This document shows, in pieces, positions 22,735-59,480 of a stretch of DNA of 64,000 bases (positions are counted from its first letter, which is position 1; each line of letters begins with the position of its first letter). Source of the stretch: Piscicola geometra (taxonomy: Eukaryota > Annelida > Clitellata > Hirudinida > Piscicolidae); NCBI GenBank assembly GCA_943735955.1, contig OX030966.1:6999306-7063305 (forward strand), read 5' to 3'. The position numbers and the translations under genes are program-made. The notes under the pieces are model-generated. The model did no database searches, was not told where the DNA came from, and was given only the letters and a program-made list of their open reading frames with translations.

Positions 22735-23678
22735 CATGCTGCTTCCCTCCTCAAATAAATGCATGCTGCTTCCCTCCTCAAACAAATGCATGCTGCTTCC
22801 CTCCTCAAACAAATGCATGCTGCTTCCCTCCTCAAACAAATGCATGCTCCTTCCCTCCTCAAAAAAATGCATGCTGCTTCCCTCCTCAAACAAATGCATG
22901 CTGCTTCCCTCCTCAAACAAATGCATGCTGCTTCCCTCCTCAAACAAATGCATGCTGCTTCCCTCCTCAAACAAATGCATGCTGCTTCCCTCCTCAAACA
23001 AATGCATGCTCCTTCCCTCCTCAAACAAATGCATGCTGCTTCCCTCCTCAAACAAATGCATGCTGCTTCCCTCCTCAAACAAATGCATGCTGCTTCCCTC
23101 CTCAAACAAATGCATGCTGCTTCCCTCCTCAAACAAATGCATGCTGCTTCCCTCCTCAAACAAATGCATGCTGCTTCCCTCCTCAAACAAATGCATGCTG
23201 CTTCCCTCCTCAAACAAATGCATGCTGCTTCCCTCCTCAAACAAATGCATGCTGCTTCCCTCCTCAAACAAATGCATGCTCCTTCCCTCCTCAAACAAAT
23301 GCATGCTGCTTCCCTCCTCAAACAAATGCATGCTGCTTCCCTCCTCAAACAAATGCATGCTGCTTCCCTCCTCAAACAAATGCATGCTCCTTCCCTCCTC
23401 AAACAAATGCATGCTGCTTCCCTCCTCAAACAAATGCATGCTGCTTCCCTCCTCAAACAAATGCATGCTCCTTCCCTCCTCAAACAAATGCATGCTGCTT
23501 CCCTCCTCAAACAAATGCATGCTGCTTCCCTCCTCAAACAAATGCATGCTGCTTCCCTCCTCAAACAAATGCATGCTGCTTCCCTCCTCAAACAAATGCA
23601 TGCTGCTTCCCTCCTCAAACAAATGCATGCTGCTTCCCTCAAACAAATGCATGCTGCTTCCCTCCTCAAACAAATGCT
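22735..23678 (+). repeat. 27-bp satellite, about 35 copies
   Basis: Unit atgcatgctgcttccctcct plus caaacaa. The few variants are ctgctt to ctcctt and one 3-bp deletion (tccctcaaac, about 23635). All frames open on both strands; not coding. Confidence 0.95.
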
Positions 23679-23864
23679 TTGCTCGCTAGAGGCCGCAGTA
23701 GAAAGTTTAAATAATAGAAAGTTTAAATGACTCTCAAGTAAACAAGCACTCGCATGTACATAAGCTCTCAGAGGCACATTCCCCTTCCTCCTTCTCCTCT
23801 TCATTCCATCGTAGATCTCTGTAGGCTCCAAGGCAAGCCATGCATTCCTTACTCAAATCAGCAT

Positions 23865-23975
23865 GCAACTTATATGTTTATTTATTTATAGATAAAATTT
23901 TTATTTATTTATATATTAAATTTTATTTATTTATATATTGAATGTTTATTTATTTATATATTAAAAGTTAATTTG
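23865..23975 (+). repeat. TTTATTTATATATTAAA-type AT repeat
   Basis: About four copies of a 27-30 bp unit rich in tatttatttat. Confidence 0.8.
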
Positions 23976-24124
23976 TTTATGTATATTAAATACCCGGTAT
24001 AGTGGAGTTTGGCAGTCATTAACGCATAATTCTGGGCACATTCCCGTGGCAGTTTGAAGAGTTTAGCTTTCGATCGTTTCAGTTCCATCAATATCGCCAC
24101 CATCCTTCGGCTTCCCAGTAGAAT

Positions 24125-24450
24125 ATTCCTCTTCTTCCCCTCCCATATCATCCTCCCTCCCTCTACCACTCCTATCTCTCTTCCCATACTTTCTTCCTTT
24201 CTCTCTCTCCTCCTCTTCTTCCTCCCCTCCCATATCATCCTCCCTCCCTCTACCACTCCTATCTCTCTTCCCATACTTTCTCCCTTTCTCTCTCTCCTCC
24301 TCTTCCTCTCCTCCCATATCATCCTCCCTCCCTCTACCACTCCTATCTCTCTTCCCATACTTTCTCTCTTTCCTCCTCCTCTTCCTCCCCTCCCATATCA
24401 TCCTCCCTCCCTCTACCACTCCTATCTCTCTCCCTTTCTCTCCCTCCCCC
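24125..24450 (+). repeat. About 90-bp pyrimidine-rich tandem repeat, four copies
   Basis: Unit includes cccctcccatatcatcctcc and ctctaccactcctatctctc, ending ttcccatactttct. Almost purine-free on the plus strand. Confidence 0.88.
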
Positions 24451-24519
24451 CACTGGGCCCCTCTCACATCTCGTTTACCGCTGTTATGCGATTTATTAAT
24501 CAGTATTATTTGTATCAAA

Positions 24520-24660
24520 TGTTTGTTCACAACTACGTCATTTCATGTTTTTTTACAACTACGTCATTTTATGTTTATTACAACTACGTCATTTTATGTT
24601 TGTTTACATCTACGTCATTTTATGTTTGTTTACAACTACGTCATTTTGTTTTTGTTTTAT
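24520..24660 (+). repeat. 27-bp repeat with TACGTCA
   Basis: Unit ttacaactacgtcatt plus ttatgtttg, five copies. Another TTACGTCA follows at about 24721. Confidence 0.85.
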
Positions 24661-24825
24661 TATTATTTGTTTACAATTAAATGATTCCTCATGCCACAAA
24701 TGTTATTGTTGTTATGATGATTACGTCACTACTGTTTGTTCGCCAAGGAGGCATGTGTCGCAACATTATGCAATCGAGAAATAACATTCATTCTTTGCAG
24801 TCTTTCATTCACATCTGGCTTGCGT

Positions 24826-24905
24826 CAGGCTGCAGAGCAACGGCAGTGGTGTCCCCAGATGCCCCACTTGAGCGCTTCGTAAAGGGCGCTATACAAATAG
24901 TTAGT
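24826..24905 (+). mobile_element. SINE-like 3' fragment
   Basis: The stretch gagcgcttcgtaaagggcgc followed by tatacaaatag resembles the AGCGC...AAAGGGCGCTATA-AAT 3' segment seen in many marine-invertebrate SINEs. No pol III boxes were found upstream, so it may be a 5'-truncated copy. Recognition from memory only. Confidence 0.35.
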
Positions 24906-25324
24906 GCTTGATAGATTGGTGCATGGATGGATGGAAAGGTGCGTGGATAAATAGTTGGTGAATGAATGGATGGATGTGCACAAATGCCAGTGTCGACTTG
25001 TGGTACAATCGGCGTGAAGAGCATGCACTTGAGTGCACTGCAACACAAGAGAAAGGATACATCAACTTCTTTATTATCAACACCCCCCTGACCACCCTCC
25101 GCTTCGGTGGTGATGGTGACGATGCTCTAGCCATTCTAATTGAATAATTCATTATCATAATTAAACGTCAGTTAATTAGTCAGCTACAAGTCAATGTCTA
25201 ATTTCATTGACTCATTAGCGATGTTAATTGATGGTAATGATGATGATGATGAGTGAACCAGAGGAGGAGGAAGCTAGGATACCCTGCCTTACAAAATGAT
25301 TTGTGCATATTCGTATAAAAGACA

Positions 25325-25885
25325 GATGATAATAATAATATAAATAATAATAACAATACACAATAATAATAATAATAATATACATAATAATAATAATATA
25401 CATAATAATAATACACATAATAATAATAATATACATAATAATAATATACATAATAATAATAATATACATAATAATAATAATATACATAATAATAATAATA
25501 TACATAATAATAATAATATACATAATAATAATAATATACATAATAATAATAATATACATAATAATAATATACATAATAATAATAATATACATAATAATAA
25601 TAATATACATAATAATAATATACATAATAATAATAATATACATAATAATCATATACATAATAATAATAATATACATAATAATAATAATATACATAATAAT
25701 AATAATATACATAATAATAATAATATACATAATAATAATATACATAATAATAATAATATACATAATAATAATAATATACATAATAATAATATACATAATA
25801 ATAATACACATAATAATAATAATATACATAATAATAATATACATAATAATAATACACATAATAATATACATAATAATAATGCTTA
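25325..25885 (+). repeat. AATAATATACATAAT minisatellite
   Basis: Alternating ATA runs and tacata, about 560 bp, with occasional cacata variants. Minus-strand Tyr- and Ile-rich frames are artefacts. 24906-25324 and 25886-26072 hold no recognised gene. Confidence 0.95.
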
Positions 25886-26072
25886 AATAACAGGAAAAGT
25901 GAAAAGCATAAGAAATAATGAAAGGAATAAGAAGAATGATTCGATGATTCAGTTGCGCAGGCAATGCATCCAGCCTGCCATGAACATCAAAGAAAGATCG
26001 AAAACGAGTCATAAAAATTATATAAATGTATATATTGAGTCGAATAATTAAATTCGTCTAAAACTTCACATG

Positions 26073-50032
<23,960 letters not shown>

Positions 50033-51131
50033 CAAGAGTGAATTTTAAATTAATCTAAATATTTAATTTAATCAATTTATTTTGTTTTCACCGTTTGAAA
50101 CGTATGGTTTTAATATCTATAAATCCGTTCAGAGTTAATCTAGCTCTGGATTCTGTATAAAACCTGAAATAGGATAAATGTGCAAAAATAATATCAATAC
50201 ATTCGATAGTTTAATATGCATCAAATATTCATTAAAATACTATTTCAAAACTCTATTACTTAGTATTCTTACAAAATCCTGGGCATCAATACAAATTACC
50301 GTCAAAGTTTATCAAATACTAATCAAACTTATTTTATATACAAAATGCTAATCATTAAATAAATTAATTCTCGCAAAGATGTAAAAATCGATAAAAACTT
50401 TGACAAATTAATAATATAAAAAGTAATGGTTAGATTGACAGCACTACTTATTAAATGGTTGTCAAACTGGAGCGCGGGGTGATAAATAAGCGACCACAAC
50501 CAGCATTTCCACAATGGCTCCTTCACGTTAGTCGCCCAATTATATCATTGGTTGCGTCTAAGGCGGAAGAATGTATTCTATATTTTACTAATAAATATTT
50601 TTTGTTTAATTTTTCATTAAGTTATGAAGAAAAATATATTTGGAGCAGCATTTGGTGTGATTATGATTTTTGTTAATAAGATTCTCTAGCGAGTAATTTT
50701 ATAAAAGAAATGAAATCTATTTATATGATAGTTTATTATTAAGTTTGGAATAGATTATAATTCTTTTAAACTGTTTTTTTATCTACTTTTTGGGTGTTTA
50801 TTTCAACTTTCAATAAACACAAAAATGTTACGGTGAAAACCCTTGAGCCAAATAATAATAGACATGATTTTTCCTTTTCCCAAATGATATGCTTTTCTAT
50901 ACTTTTTTGAAATTATAAATATTTATTCAAACAAATTTAAATTAAATTTGTTTAGAAAAATTTTATTTGAAATTTTATTCAGAAATAATAAAATTTTTCT
51001 ATTTGCACGCCTATCGAACTCTAAAAAACAATAAATATAATTTAAATCAATTGAGGATTGTGAACTTCCGTTACAGGGCAGGTAAATATATAAAATGATG
51101 GCTAAAATGTCTTAGGTCAGTGGAAGGGGGC
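50033..51131. promoter_or_regulatory. CHD upstream region / NDUFA9 downstream region
   Basis: About 1.1 kb of AT-rich DNA between the NDUFA9 stop and the CHD start (both genes on the minus strand). It must contain the NDUFA9 3' UTR and the CHD 5' UTR and promoter. The frames at 50329-50676 look accidental. Confidence 0.4.
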
Positions 51132-52572
51132 TCAAAGACTGAGGACGGGGGGAGGGTAGGGGTCAGCGAACTCCCCGACCTTCTCTTCGTAGTGAAGGTC
51201 ACGCTGGTAAGGTCGCAGTTCGTACTTGGCCTTACTCTCGATGGTGGTCAAGCGGGAGACTCCCAGATCCTCCATCGACATCTCGCCCGTCAAGTCGTCG
51301 CTGATGTGCTCCTGTGTGGTGGTGGTTGTGGTGGTTGGTGTGGTTGGTGGTGGTTGGTGTGGTTGGTTGTGGTTGGTTGGTGCAGTAGTGGTGGTTGTTG
51401 TGGTTGGTTGGTTGTGGTTGATTGGTGCAGTGGTGGTGGTTGGTGTGGTTGGTGCAGTGGTGGTGGTTGGTCGGTGCAGTGGTGGTGGTTGTGGTTGGTG
51501 CAGTGATGCAGTGGTGGTGGTGTAGTGGTTGGTGCAGTGGTGGTGGTTGTGGTTGGTGTGGTTAGTGCAGTGGTGGTGGTTGTGGTTGATGTAGTGGGTG
51601 GTTTAGAGTAGGGGCTTCACACATATAAAGAATAGAATGATAAGTGAGGTAAATACCCTTTCGAGCTTGTTGAGGTTGAGGATGGGGTAGTTGGGCAGGT
51701 ACTCGAACAACTTGGCTTTCAGTCTGTCCAAATGAATATAGGTTTGGGTGCCGCGTAGAGGGAGGTGGATAGTGGAAGGAGATGGATGGTAGAGGAAAGT
51801 GGATGGTGGATAGCGGAAGCAGGTGGATGGGAGAGTGGTGGATGGAAGGTGGATGAGAGGGTGGTGGAGGGAGGTGGATGGGAGGGTGGTAGAGGGAGGT
51901 GGATGGAAAAGTGGTGGAGGGAGGTGGCGGGAGGTGGATGAGAGGGTGGTGGAGGGTGGTGAAGGGAGGGTGATGGAGGGTGGTGGAGGGAGGTGGATGA
52001 GAGGGTGATGGAGGGTGGTGGAGTGAGGTGGCACCTGAAGCCAGGCAGGAGGGGCATCCTCTTGCACTCCTCGAAACGCATGCAGCGGTAGAAGTAGTCG
52101 ACCAGTTCGCTCAGCAGGTAGGCGTTGGGTCTGTGTGGTGTGGATGGATGGAGGAGTGAGGTTGCTTTGCTATGAATGGCTGAGATGGTTTGGAGTGGTG
52201 TAGTTGGAACTTTTGGATAAATTATCCCCAAACAACCGCTCCCCCCATCAACCGCTCCACCCATCAACCACTCCCCCCATCAACCGCTCCACCCATCAAC
52301 CACTCCCCCCATCAACCGCTCCACCCATCAACCGCTCCCCCCATCAACCGCTCCACCCATCAACCATTCCACCCTCCTCCACCACCACAGCACTCCAGCC
52401 TTCCTCCACCACCACCACAGCACTCCACCCTCATCCTCCACCCTCCTCCACCACCACAGCACTCCACCCTGCACCACCACCCCAGCACGAACCCAGTGCA
52501 CTCATAAATGTTTCCTGACGTTGAAGGATCCATCACAGCATTCGTTATAGCCTCCGCCAAGTCCCTGTACTG

Positions 52573-52638
<66 letters not shown>

Positions 52639-53244
52639 GTGTCATACATAGACAGGTCTCTTGAAAGTCTCCTCTCCCAGCTTCCACAGAGGGATGCCTG
52701 TGCCCCATGCTCTCCTCCCTCATGATGGTGGTGATGGTGATGATTATGATGATGATGTGGTGATGATAATTATGTTAATGATGATGATGACTATTAAACC
52801 AAACAACAGAGAAAAAGCCATAAGACATGCAGAGTGGTGTAGAGTGGCACACAGGCACTCACAGGCAGATGCGTAGTACTTGAGGAAGCGGTCTTCAGGC
52901 CCGAAGACGTCTGAAGGTCGAAGGATCGTCGCGTCTGGGTAGATCTCCCTCACCCGCTGCTCCCCCTCCCACTGTTGCCATGGTGGTGGCCAGTGTTTTG
53001 GTGATGCAGTTGCCACACATAAAAGCCTCGAGTCAAATCGATGAATTCAAATATGAGAGCAGAAGGGTTTGTGAACCTTGCTGGTGAGGAAGGGGGAAGG
53101 CTTGTCGAAGAAGATGGTGCGTGGCTTGGGAGAGGCGAGCAGGTGCGAGACGTGCACGAAGCGAGTGACCCCACACTCCTTCGAGATGCGTGCGATCCTT
53201 TCGGCTCCTGTCGCGTGCACGTCCGTGTAAGAAAAGTTCCTTTA

Positions 53245-53338
<94 letters not shown>

Positions 53339-54418
53339 GAAGATGCATGTATGCATCAGTGGAAGAGCGTGAATGAAGGGTGTTGATGGTGTGGAGTGGT
53401 GGAAAATTGATGCAAAAGTTGAAATGGCTGGTGCTGCAGGATTTAGATAAGGGAGTCAACTCATGAAAGAGGTGTGCTCACTTGGTCTCCCAGTCCCTGC
53501 CCAGGACGTTGACGACCACGTTGGAGTACTTCACTGCCCTCCTGATCGCCTCCTCATCACGCAAGTCGAATGGCTGGTGGAGCAAGGTCAGCGGAAGAGT
53601 TTGCATGCTTGCAATTGACAACAAGATGTCATTTAGATTAGGCATGATGATGATGGTAATGATGATGATGATGATGATGATGAGAATGATGATGATGCAT
53701 TGATAACTCACAGTGAAGAGGATCTGACCAAGTTCTCCTGCCAACTTGAGGTCTCTGACATGGTAAGGGTCAGTTCGGTAAGGACAGATCACTTGGGTTC
53801 CTTCACGACCTGTAAAAACAAAAAGTATATCTCATAAATATTTTATAAAGTCTCACAAATTATTTTAACATGGCGGCAACTAGATAGATTGGTGAAAGCA
53901 AAAGAGTCACCAAGTCTGTTGACGACGTATCTGCCAATGAAGCCATTAGCTCCAAAGACGGTGGCGACCACTCCACTGAAGGAGGCCCTGCCTCCCTGGC
54001 CTCTGCGGTGCGCTGCGAGGTTGTCGTGCTGCTCCTTCACCACCTCGAAGGGTTGCAATCGTTGTGAGTGTTTTAAGGTGGCCAAATTCGGAATTGATTA
54101 TACATGATTGATGAGATTATTCATGAAGTAGGGTGGCAGGAATGGCAACATCTGATATAATACAACAACTCCAAAGCATACTTCTGTTGGAGCAGAATAG
54201 TGCCTTTCCGTTTGATACTCTGCACCTAACAACCTGCTCAGTTTCACGTCTGCAGAGAAAATAATTCATAGCCCAGTACTAACATTTTTATTAATTATGA
54301 ATATTTCTGAATATATTATAAACTATGTTTTACTATGCATCAAATCCTATTTTCCTGGGTGAATAGATAAAACTAAAGTCTTACTTTTAAGTCCTGAATA
54401 CCTTTTAAGAGCAGCCAT
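51132..54418 (-). CDS. NDUFA9: NDUFA9, 39-kDa subunit of mitochondrial complex I
   Basis: Twelve exons: 54385-54418, 54182-54249, 53911-54043, 53712-53809, 53482-53573, 53077-53239, 52863-52971, 52648-52718, 52493-52569, 52035-52130, 51657-51723, 51132-51311; 1188 nt, 395 aa (human 377), all in phase. NDUFA9 is a short-chain-dehydrogenase-like accessory subunit of the peripheral arm, with a tightly bound nucleotide. The Rossmann glycine motif [14 protein letters not shown] is in exon 3. Further blocks: [17 protein letters not shown] (5/6), FVHVSHL (6), [17 protein letters not shown] (7), [18 protein letters not shown] (8/9), [16 protein letters not shown] (10), and the C-terminal [19 protein letters not shown] (12). 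Exons 1-2 give an Arg/Lys-containing, acid-poor leader as expected for mitochondrial import. Exon 8 is taken to start after catgag, giving the insect-like WRR; another acceptor 30 bp downstream would delete it. Confidence 0.94.
51315..52025 (-). repeat. Repeats in NDUFA9 introns 10 and 11
   Basis: 51315-51600: ggttggtgcagtggtggt units. 51760-52025: ggaggtggatgagagggtgg units. Both are C/A-rich on the sense strand. Confidence 0.85.
52578..52642 (-). repeat. GT (sense CA) microsatellite, NDUFA9 intron 8
   Basis: Fills almost the whole 78-bp intron between exons 8 and 9. Confidence 0.95.
53246..53337 (-). repeat. GT (sense CA) microsatellite, NDUFA9 intron 5
   Basis: About 45 dinucleotides close to the exon 6 acceptor. 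Confidence 0.95.
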
Positions 54419-54872
54419 TTTGTTGACCGATTGACATTCGTTTACTTTTAGACTATGTAATTTAATAAAATGTTTGTTTTAAAATGTTCATGTTAAAATT
54501 TTTCTTTTTAAGAAAAAATAATATAATATAATTTGATTCTGTTAACTTGAAGCTAAATAAAGATTTGTGCTAATATCACACTTCTTATCACAAATTTGTG
54601 ACCCCGTCTAGAGACTATTTCTTATTTTATTCTGAACCAATATTTTTCTAGTCCCATCAGTGCACAACAAGATTATAGAGTTGAAAGTGCAAGAAAACGG
54701 GTTAACTTTGAAGAAATGTTTCATATCAAGCGTCAAATTGCTTTTAAAGTTTGCATGAAAAATAGCATTTATGAGTTTAGAGAAGCTTTGCTCTTATGCT
54801 TTGTTTGAATGGCTCGCTAGGCTTTCAGAGGAAAACAGTTGGATATTTTAAACAATCACAATTAGATTTCGC
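54419..54872. other. Intergenic, no gene seen
   Basis: AT-rich; holds the NDUFA9 promoter and the 3' end of the fucolectin-like gene. Confidence 0.45.
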
Positions 54873-55901
54873 TCAAGCTCCAATGTAGAAGTTCCAGTCT
54901 TCATCGGCAACGATGACACTCAGGTCATGTCTCTCGCCCAGTTGGCAACTCCTTTTGGTGATGGAGTAGCTGGCAGAGAAGCACTTGCTGTCAGTCCTGC
55001 ATGCCACCAAGCACTGAAGCACACTCCTGCTTTTTAAAACGCTCACTATGAAGTTACTCTGGACATATCCTTCCAGCCTCCTCCAGTTATCCCTTTCCAG
55101 GTTGCCAACAACAAACGCTTCGACTTCGCACAGTGTGAGGGGTCCAGGCGGATTGGGAGGCTGCTGCACGATCACATACTTGGCCATCGGAGTGGGAGAC
55201 TTGCAGTTCACCGTGAAAGGACCATTCCCAATGATGATGTTAGGGTACTGGCCACATAGGGGGTAGGTGTTTCTGAGCACTTCACTGCCAGAGAAGTTCA
55301 TAGATAGGCCTACGATGAAGAAGTCCAATCGATTCCTCAGCGCGTTCCTCCCGTACACAACCACTCTTTCAACAACGAAAAAGTTCTGCATGTCGCAAAC
55401 CCACCACGTGAAGCCATCTGTCAAATGCGCACAAAACTGGTTATTGACTTCTGCGTCTCTGTTGCCGTCAACCGCTTTCTCGGGCCCCATGCCTCCAACT
55501 TCGGTCGGCTGTTTGGCTTTCTTCTTGAAAAGTACGTTGAACTGGACACCTGGGTGGTGGTGGTTGTGTGCAGAGGCATGAGATTAAAACTTTCTGATTC
55601 GAATTCAAATAAATGTTGCTTTTATGAAAAATTCAACTTGTGCCTTTTGCACAGTTCTTGCAATGTAATTTTTAGTTGCTTGCAGCTCTCATGCTTTTCA
55701 ATGGGGTTTTATTTAAATTTATAAAACGCATTAAAAAAATTATTTTTTACATTTTTGCTTTTATTTAACATCAGTTAATTTTAAAGATTGATTATATTGC
55801 AAAAATATTTCTGTATATTTTTATGATAGCAGACACTCACCAGTGACCGGAAGTGAAGAACTCACCAACAGAAGAACAACGGCAGCTTGAAAACAACGCA
55901 T
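54873..55901 (-). CDS. Secreted fucolectin-like (FTP) plus PAN/apple domain protein
   Basis: Two exons: 55841-55901 and 54873-55549; 738 nt, 245 aa. Exon 1 encodes a signal peptide (MRCFQAAVVLLLVSSSLPVT) and a GTGAGT donor in phase 1. Exon 2 holds a discoidin-fold domain of the eel-fucolectin/tachylectin-4/pentraxin type (AVDGNRDAEVNNQFCAH, FTWWVCDMQNFFVVERVVVY, GRNALRNRLDFFIVGL). A Cys-rich PAN/apple-like segment follows (VLQCLVACRTDSKCFSAS, RSCQLGERHDL), ending YIGA. FTP lectins bind fucose through His and an Arg-x-Asp...Arg motif; here the Asp and the usual Cys pair are not seen, so fucose binding may be lost. The role is probably extracellular glycan recognition. ATG choice: the first ATG in frame that gives the signal peptide; upstream DNA is AT-rich. 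Confidence 0.82.
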
Positions 55902-57990
55902 CTTTCATGAAATTGTACGGATAAAACGAAGGAAAAAGTATTTTAATGGACGTATTCCGACATGCACAAGTTTCGCCTGGAACTGAATGCTTGTTAGGCA
56001 TCATGATATGATTTTTATACTGGCAGCCTGTATTCCAAGTCACAGAACAGCCATTATGGCAGAAAAGTCGATTGCGAAATTAAGAACAAAAAAAGCATAC
56101 TTTATGTACTTCTTTGTATAGTTAATGAGTGTAAACGATCTTGTTGGTTATCTTAAATGACTGCCTTATAGTGGCATTGAAACTGAAAACCAACTTAAAG
56201 ATCTTCCCTAACAGTTTGGCCATTTGCTGATGTCGTTTGAGACAATATAAACTACATTTCAAATTGTTTTCATTGTTGTCCAAGACCCTTTGAACGTCGC
56301 AGGCATGACAGCATGACAATGCATGCTGTAAACCGCCTTCTTAAAGACTCGGTGATCGACAGCAAGTCATAACTCACAATTAGAATGCACAATGAAGAGA
56401 TAAAACAACGGTATTTAATGGTAAGACAACTGTAGAGATCGATGAACTTTTTGGAATTCTCCCGGAGACAATGCTAGGAACTTAGTTGTCTGTTGTGTTC
56501 TCTTCTGAGTGTCACTGGAATGGCAGCTGGGATGGCAACTCTTTCACTTTGCAAACTGAAGCTGTACAATTCTTCAATTTAGCTATCTCAAAAATGACGG
56601 ATTATAGAATTGGAAAAATATTTCAAAAGTGAAGTTTAAAGTTTTTGTTCACATCAAGTCAAAATTCAAAAGCGAGCATTGATGCAGGCTGGAAATAATG
56701 AACGAGTGATGCTTTTCACAATGATAAAAAGTCTAAATATTCGTGCTTCAAGAAAACTAAAATGGGCCAAGGGTTTTCTTGAAATTGAATAAGGATAAAG
56801 TAAGTGCATGCAAGAAAAAGATGGTTTTCGGAATTTGCATATTTAAAAAAAAGCAAAAAAAATGTGAAAAAAAGAAAAAAAGAATTGATCACAAGTCTAA
56901 ATATTCTGCTGCAAAATATATTTTTTCATAATTTGTACAAAATTTTTTGTAAAAGTCATGAAAAAAAGACTGCGTCGGAGACTTGACAAACATGAGTTTT
57001 GCCCTCCGTCAATAAGATTATTGCAAAAAGTTATATTTGACATTTTAAGTTTAAATAAACTGAAAAATCAAATTTAGAATATTAAAAATGAAAAAATACT
57101 GGATGAGGAAGAGTGGAATGAGAGATGCAGCTCGGGAATAAAGCAACAAATTAAGGTTAAAATAAAGTAATTTAATCTCTGAATAAAACTTTTGAAAACA
57201 GGTGCATATTATACATGGAGTTTCGTGATAAACAAAGTTTGAGGTCACCACCACCAGTACCTATCAAGTTTTATAACTTTGCTATTTAAACAAACATTGT
57301 CAAAAATTAAATTGTATTATTATCATTATCTTTATCACCTTTCAAGCTTTACTATTGAATTTTGAAAATCCAAAAAATTCTGATTCCAATTGAGATGTCA
57401 TTCATTTTGAATTGAAAAGAAATTTCTCATATTTAAATGGCCAGTGTTTTTATTTTTCGTATTTTAAAATCTATTTTAAACACTTTTTGGGGCCAAACCA
57501 ATGAGTGCGAACTATACATGGGTGCGAAGTATACATGGGTGCGAAGTATATTTTGTGTATTACGGTAGCTTCCAAATGAAAAAGAAAACTTAATAAAAAT
57601 ATAAGATAATGAGATAAAAATAGTTGATTGTTTAAGAAATGTTTAGTTTGTTTGAAGCATGATTGTAGGTTCAAGTGACAAGTTACTGATTCGCTGCAGA
57701 ACAAGTTAACCGATTTTTAAAATAACATTTTAAAAAATTATAAGTCTTATTTGGAAATAACAATTATTGAAAAGTTGAAAATATTTTAAATATTTTCTAT
57801 GAAATGTTCACTCGTTAAGGCCAACAATACCCGCAAAAAGCTTAAAAACAAATTTAGATGAATTTTTGAATTTGATTTTTTCCGATTTATTTAAAATATA
57901 CATTATATTGTAAATGCCTTTAATTTCATGTTCAAATCACATAGAAAAAAACCACATTGAAGCAAAATTTAAATTCCTTGCTGGTCCGTT
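55902..57990. other. AT-rich intergenic DNA without a recognised gene
   Basis: Short frames only. A small direct repeat (atacatgggtgcgaagtat) lies at 57515-57550. Nothing else stands out. Confidence 0.5.
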
Positions 57991-57991
57991 A

Positions 57992-58436
<445 letters not shown>

Positions 58437-58767
58437 TTCAATCAGTTACTGATTTCATCAAAATCGGAATCATCATCATCAGCAAGCGCATGACTTATTA
58501 AACCCTCATCTTTCATCTCCATCCTCTCAACCTCTGTGTGGTGATGATAAAGGTCTTATGATAATAGTTTTATTCCACAACTAAATATCTAGTGGATACT
58601 TATGGACACTGAAAACAAACAAAGAACTTCCTAAATAGGCACTCTAGTGAGTTCCAATTTGAAACTACCAAAATGTATGTTATTAATGTTTAAATTAAAT
58701 AATAAAATGTTAAAATAAATAGAATTAGAATTTAAATATTAAGAATTTGATTTTGAATATATAGGTT

Positions 58768-59480
58768 TTGATTTTAAATAAATTGAATTTTATTTTAAAT
58801 AAATTGAATTTTATTTTAAATAAATTGAATTTTATTTTAAATAAATTGAATTTTATTTTAAATAAATTGAATTTGATTTTAAATAAATTGAATTTTATTT
58901 TAAATAAATTGAATTTTATTTTAAATAAATTGAATTTTATTTTAAATAAATTGAATTTTATTTTAAATAAATTGAATTTTATTTTAAATAAATTGAATTT
59001 TATTTTAAATAAATTGAATTTTATTTTAAATAAATTGAATTTTATTTTAAATAAATTGAATTTTATTTTAAATAAATTGAATTTTATTTTAAATAAATTG
59101 AATTTTATTTTAAATAAATTGAATTTTATTTTAAATAAATTGAATTTTATTTTAAATAAATTGAATTTTATTTTAAATAAATTGAATTTTATTTTAAATA
59201 AATTGAATTTTATTTTAAATAAATTGAATTTTATTTTAAATAAATTGAATTTTATTTTAAATAAATTGAATTTTATTTTAAATAAATTGAATTTTATTTT
59301 AAATAAATTGAATTTTATTTTAAATAAATTGAATTTTATTTTAAATAAATTGAATTTTATTTTAAATAAATTGAATTTTATTTTAAATATTAAAAATTAG
59401 AATTTAAATAAATAGAATTAGAATTTAAATAAATAGAATTAGAATTCAAAGAAATAGAATTAGAATTTAAATAAATAGGA
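58768..59480 (-). repeat. 21-bp AT satellite beside the DGK stop codon
   Basis: 58768-59395: about 30 nearly perfect copies of ttttattttaaataaattga plus a. 59396-59480 is a degenerate form (gaattagaatttaaataaat) that reaches the DGK stop codon at 59481-59483. Each unit carries AATAAA on both strands. The 7-residue frame it creates (ILNKLNF) is not a gene. Confidence 0.95.

Noticed and set aside
21205..23678. CRISPR-like arrays
   Set aside because: The units are contiguous without unique spacers, and the DNA is eukaryotic.
22638..23831. Long frames on both strands with CCFPPQTNA, CICLRREAA and similar repeats
   Set aside because: 27-bp satellite read in all frames; DNA-level identity of copies shows array homogenisation, not protein selection.
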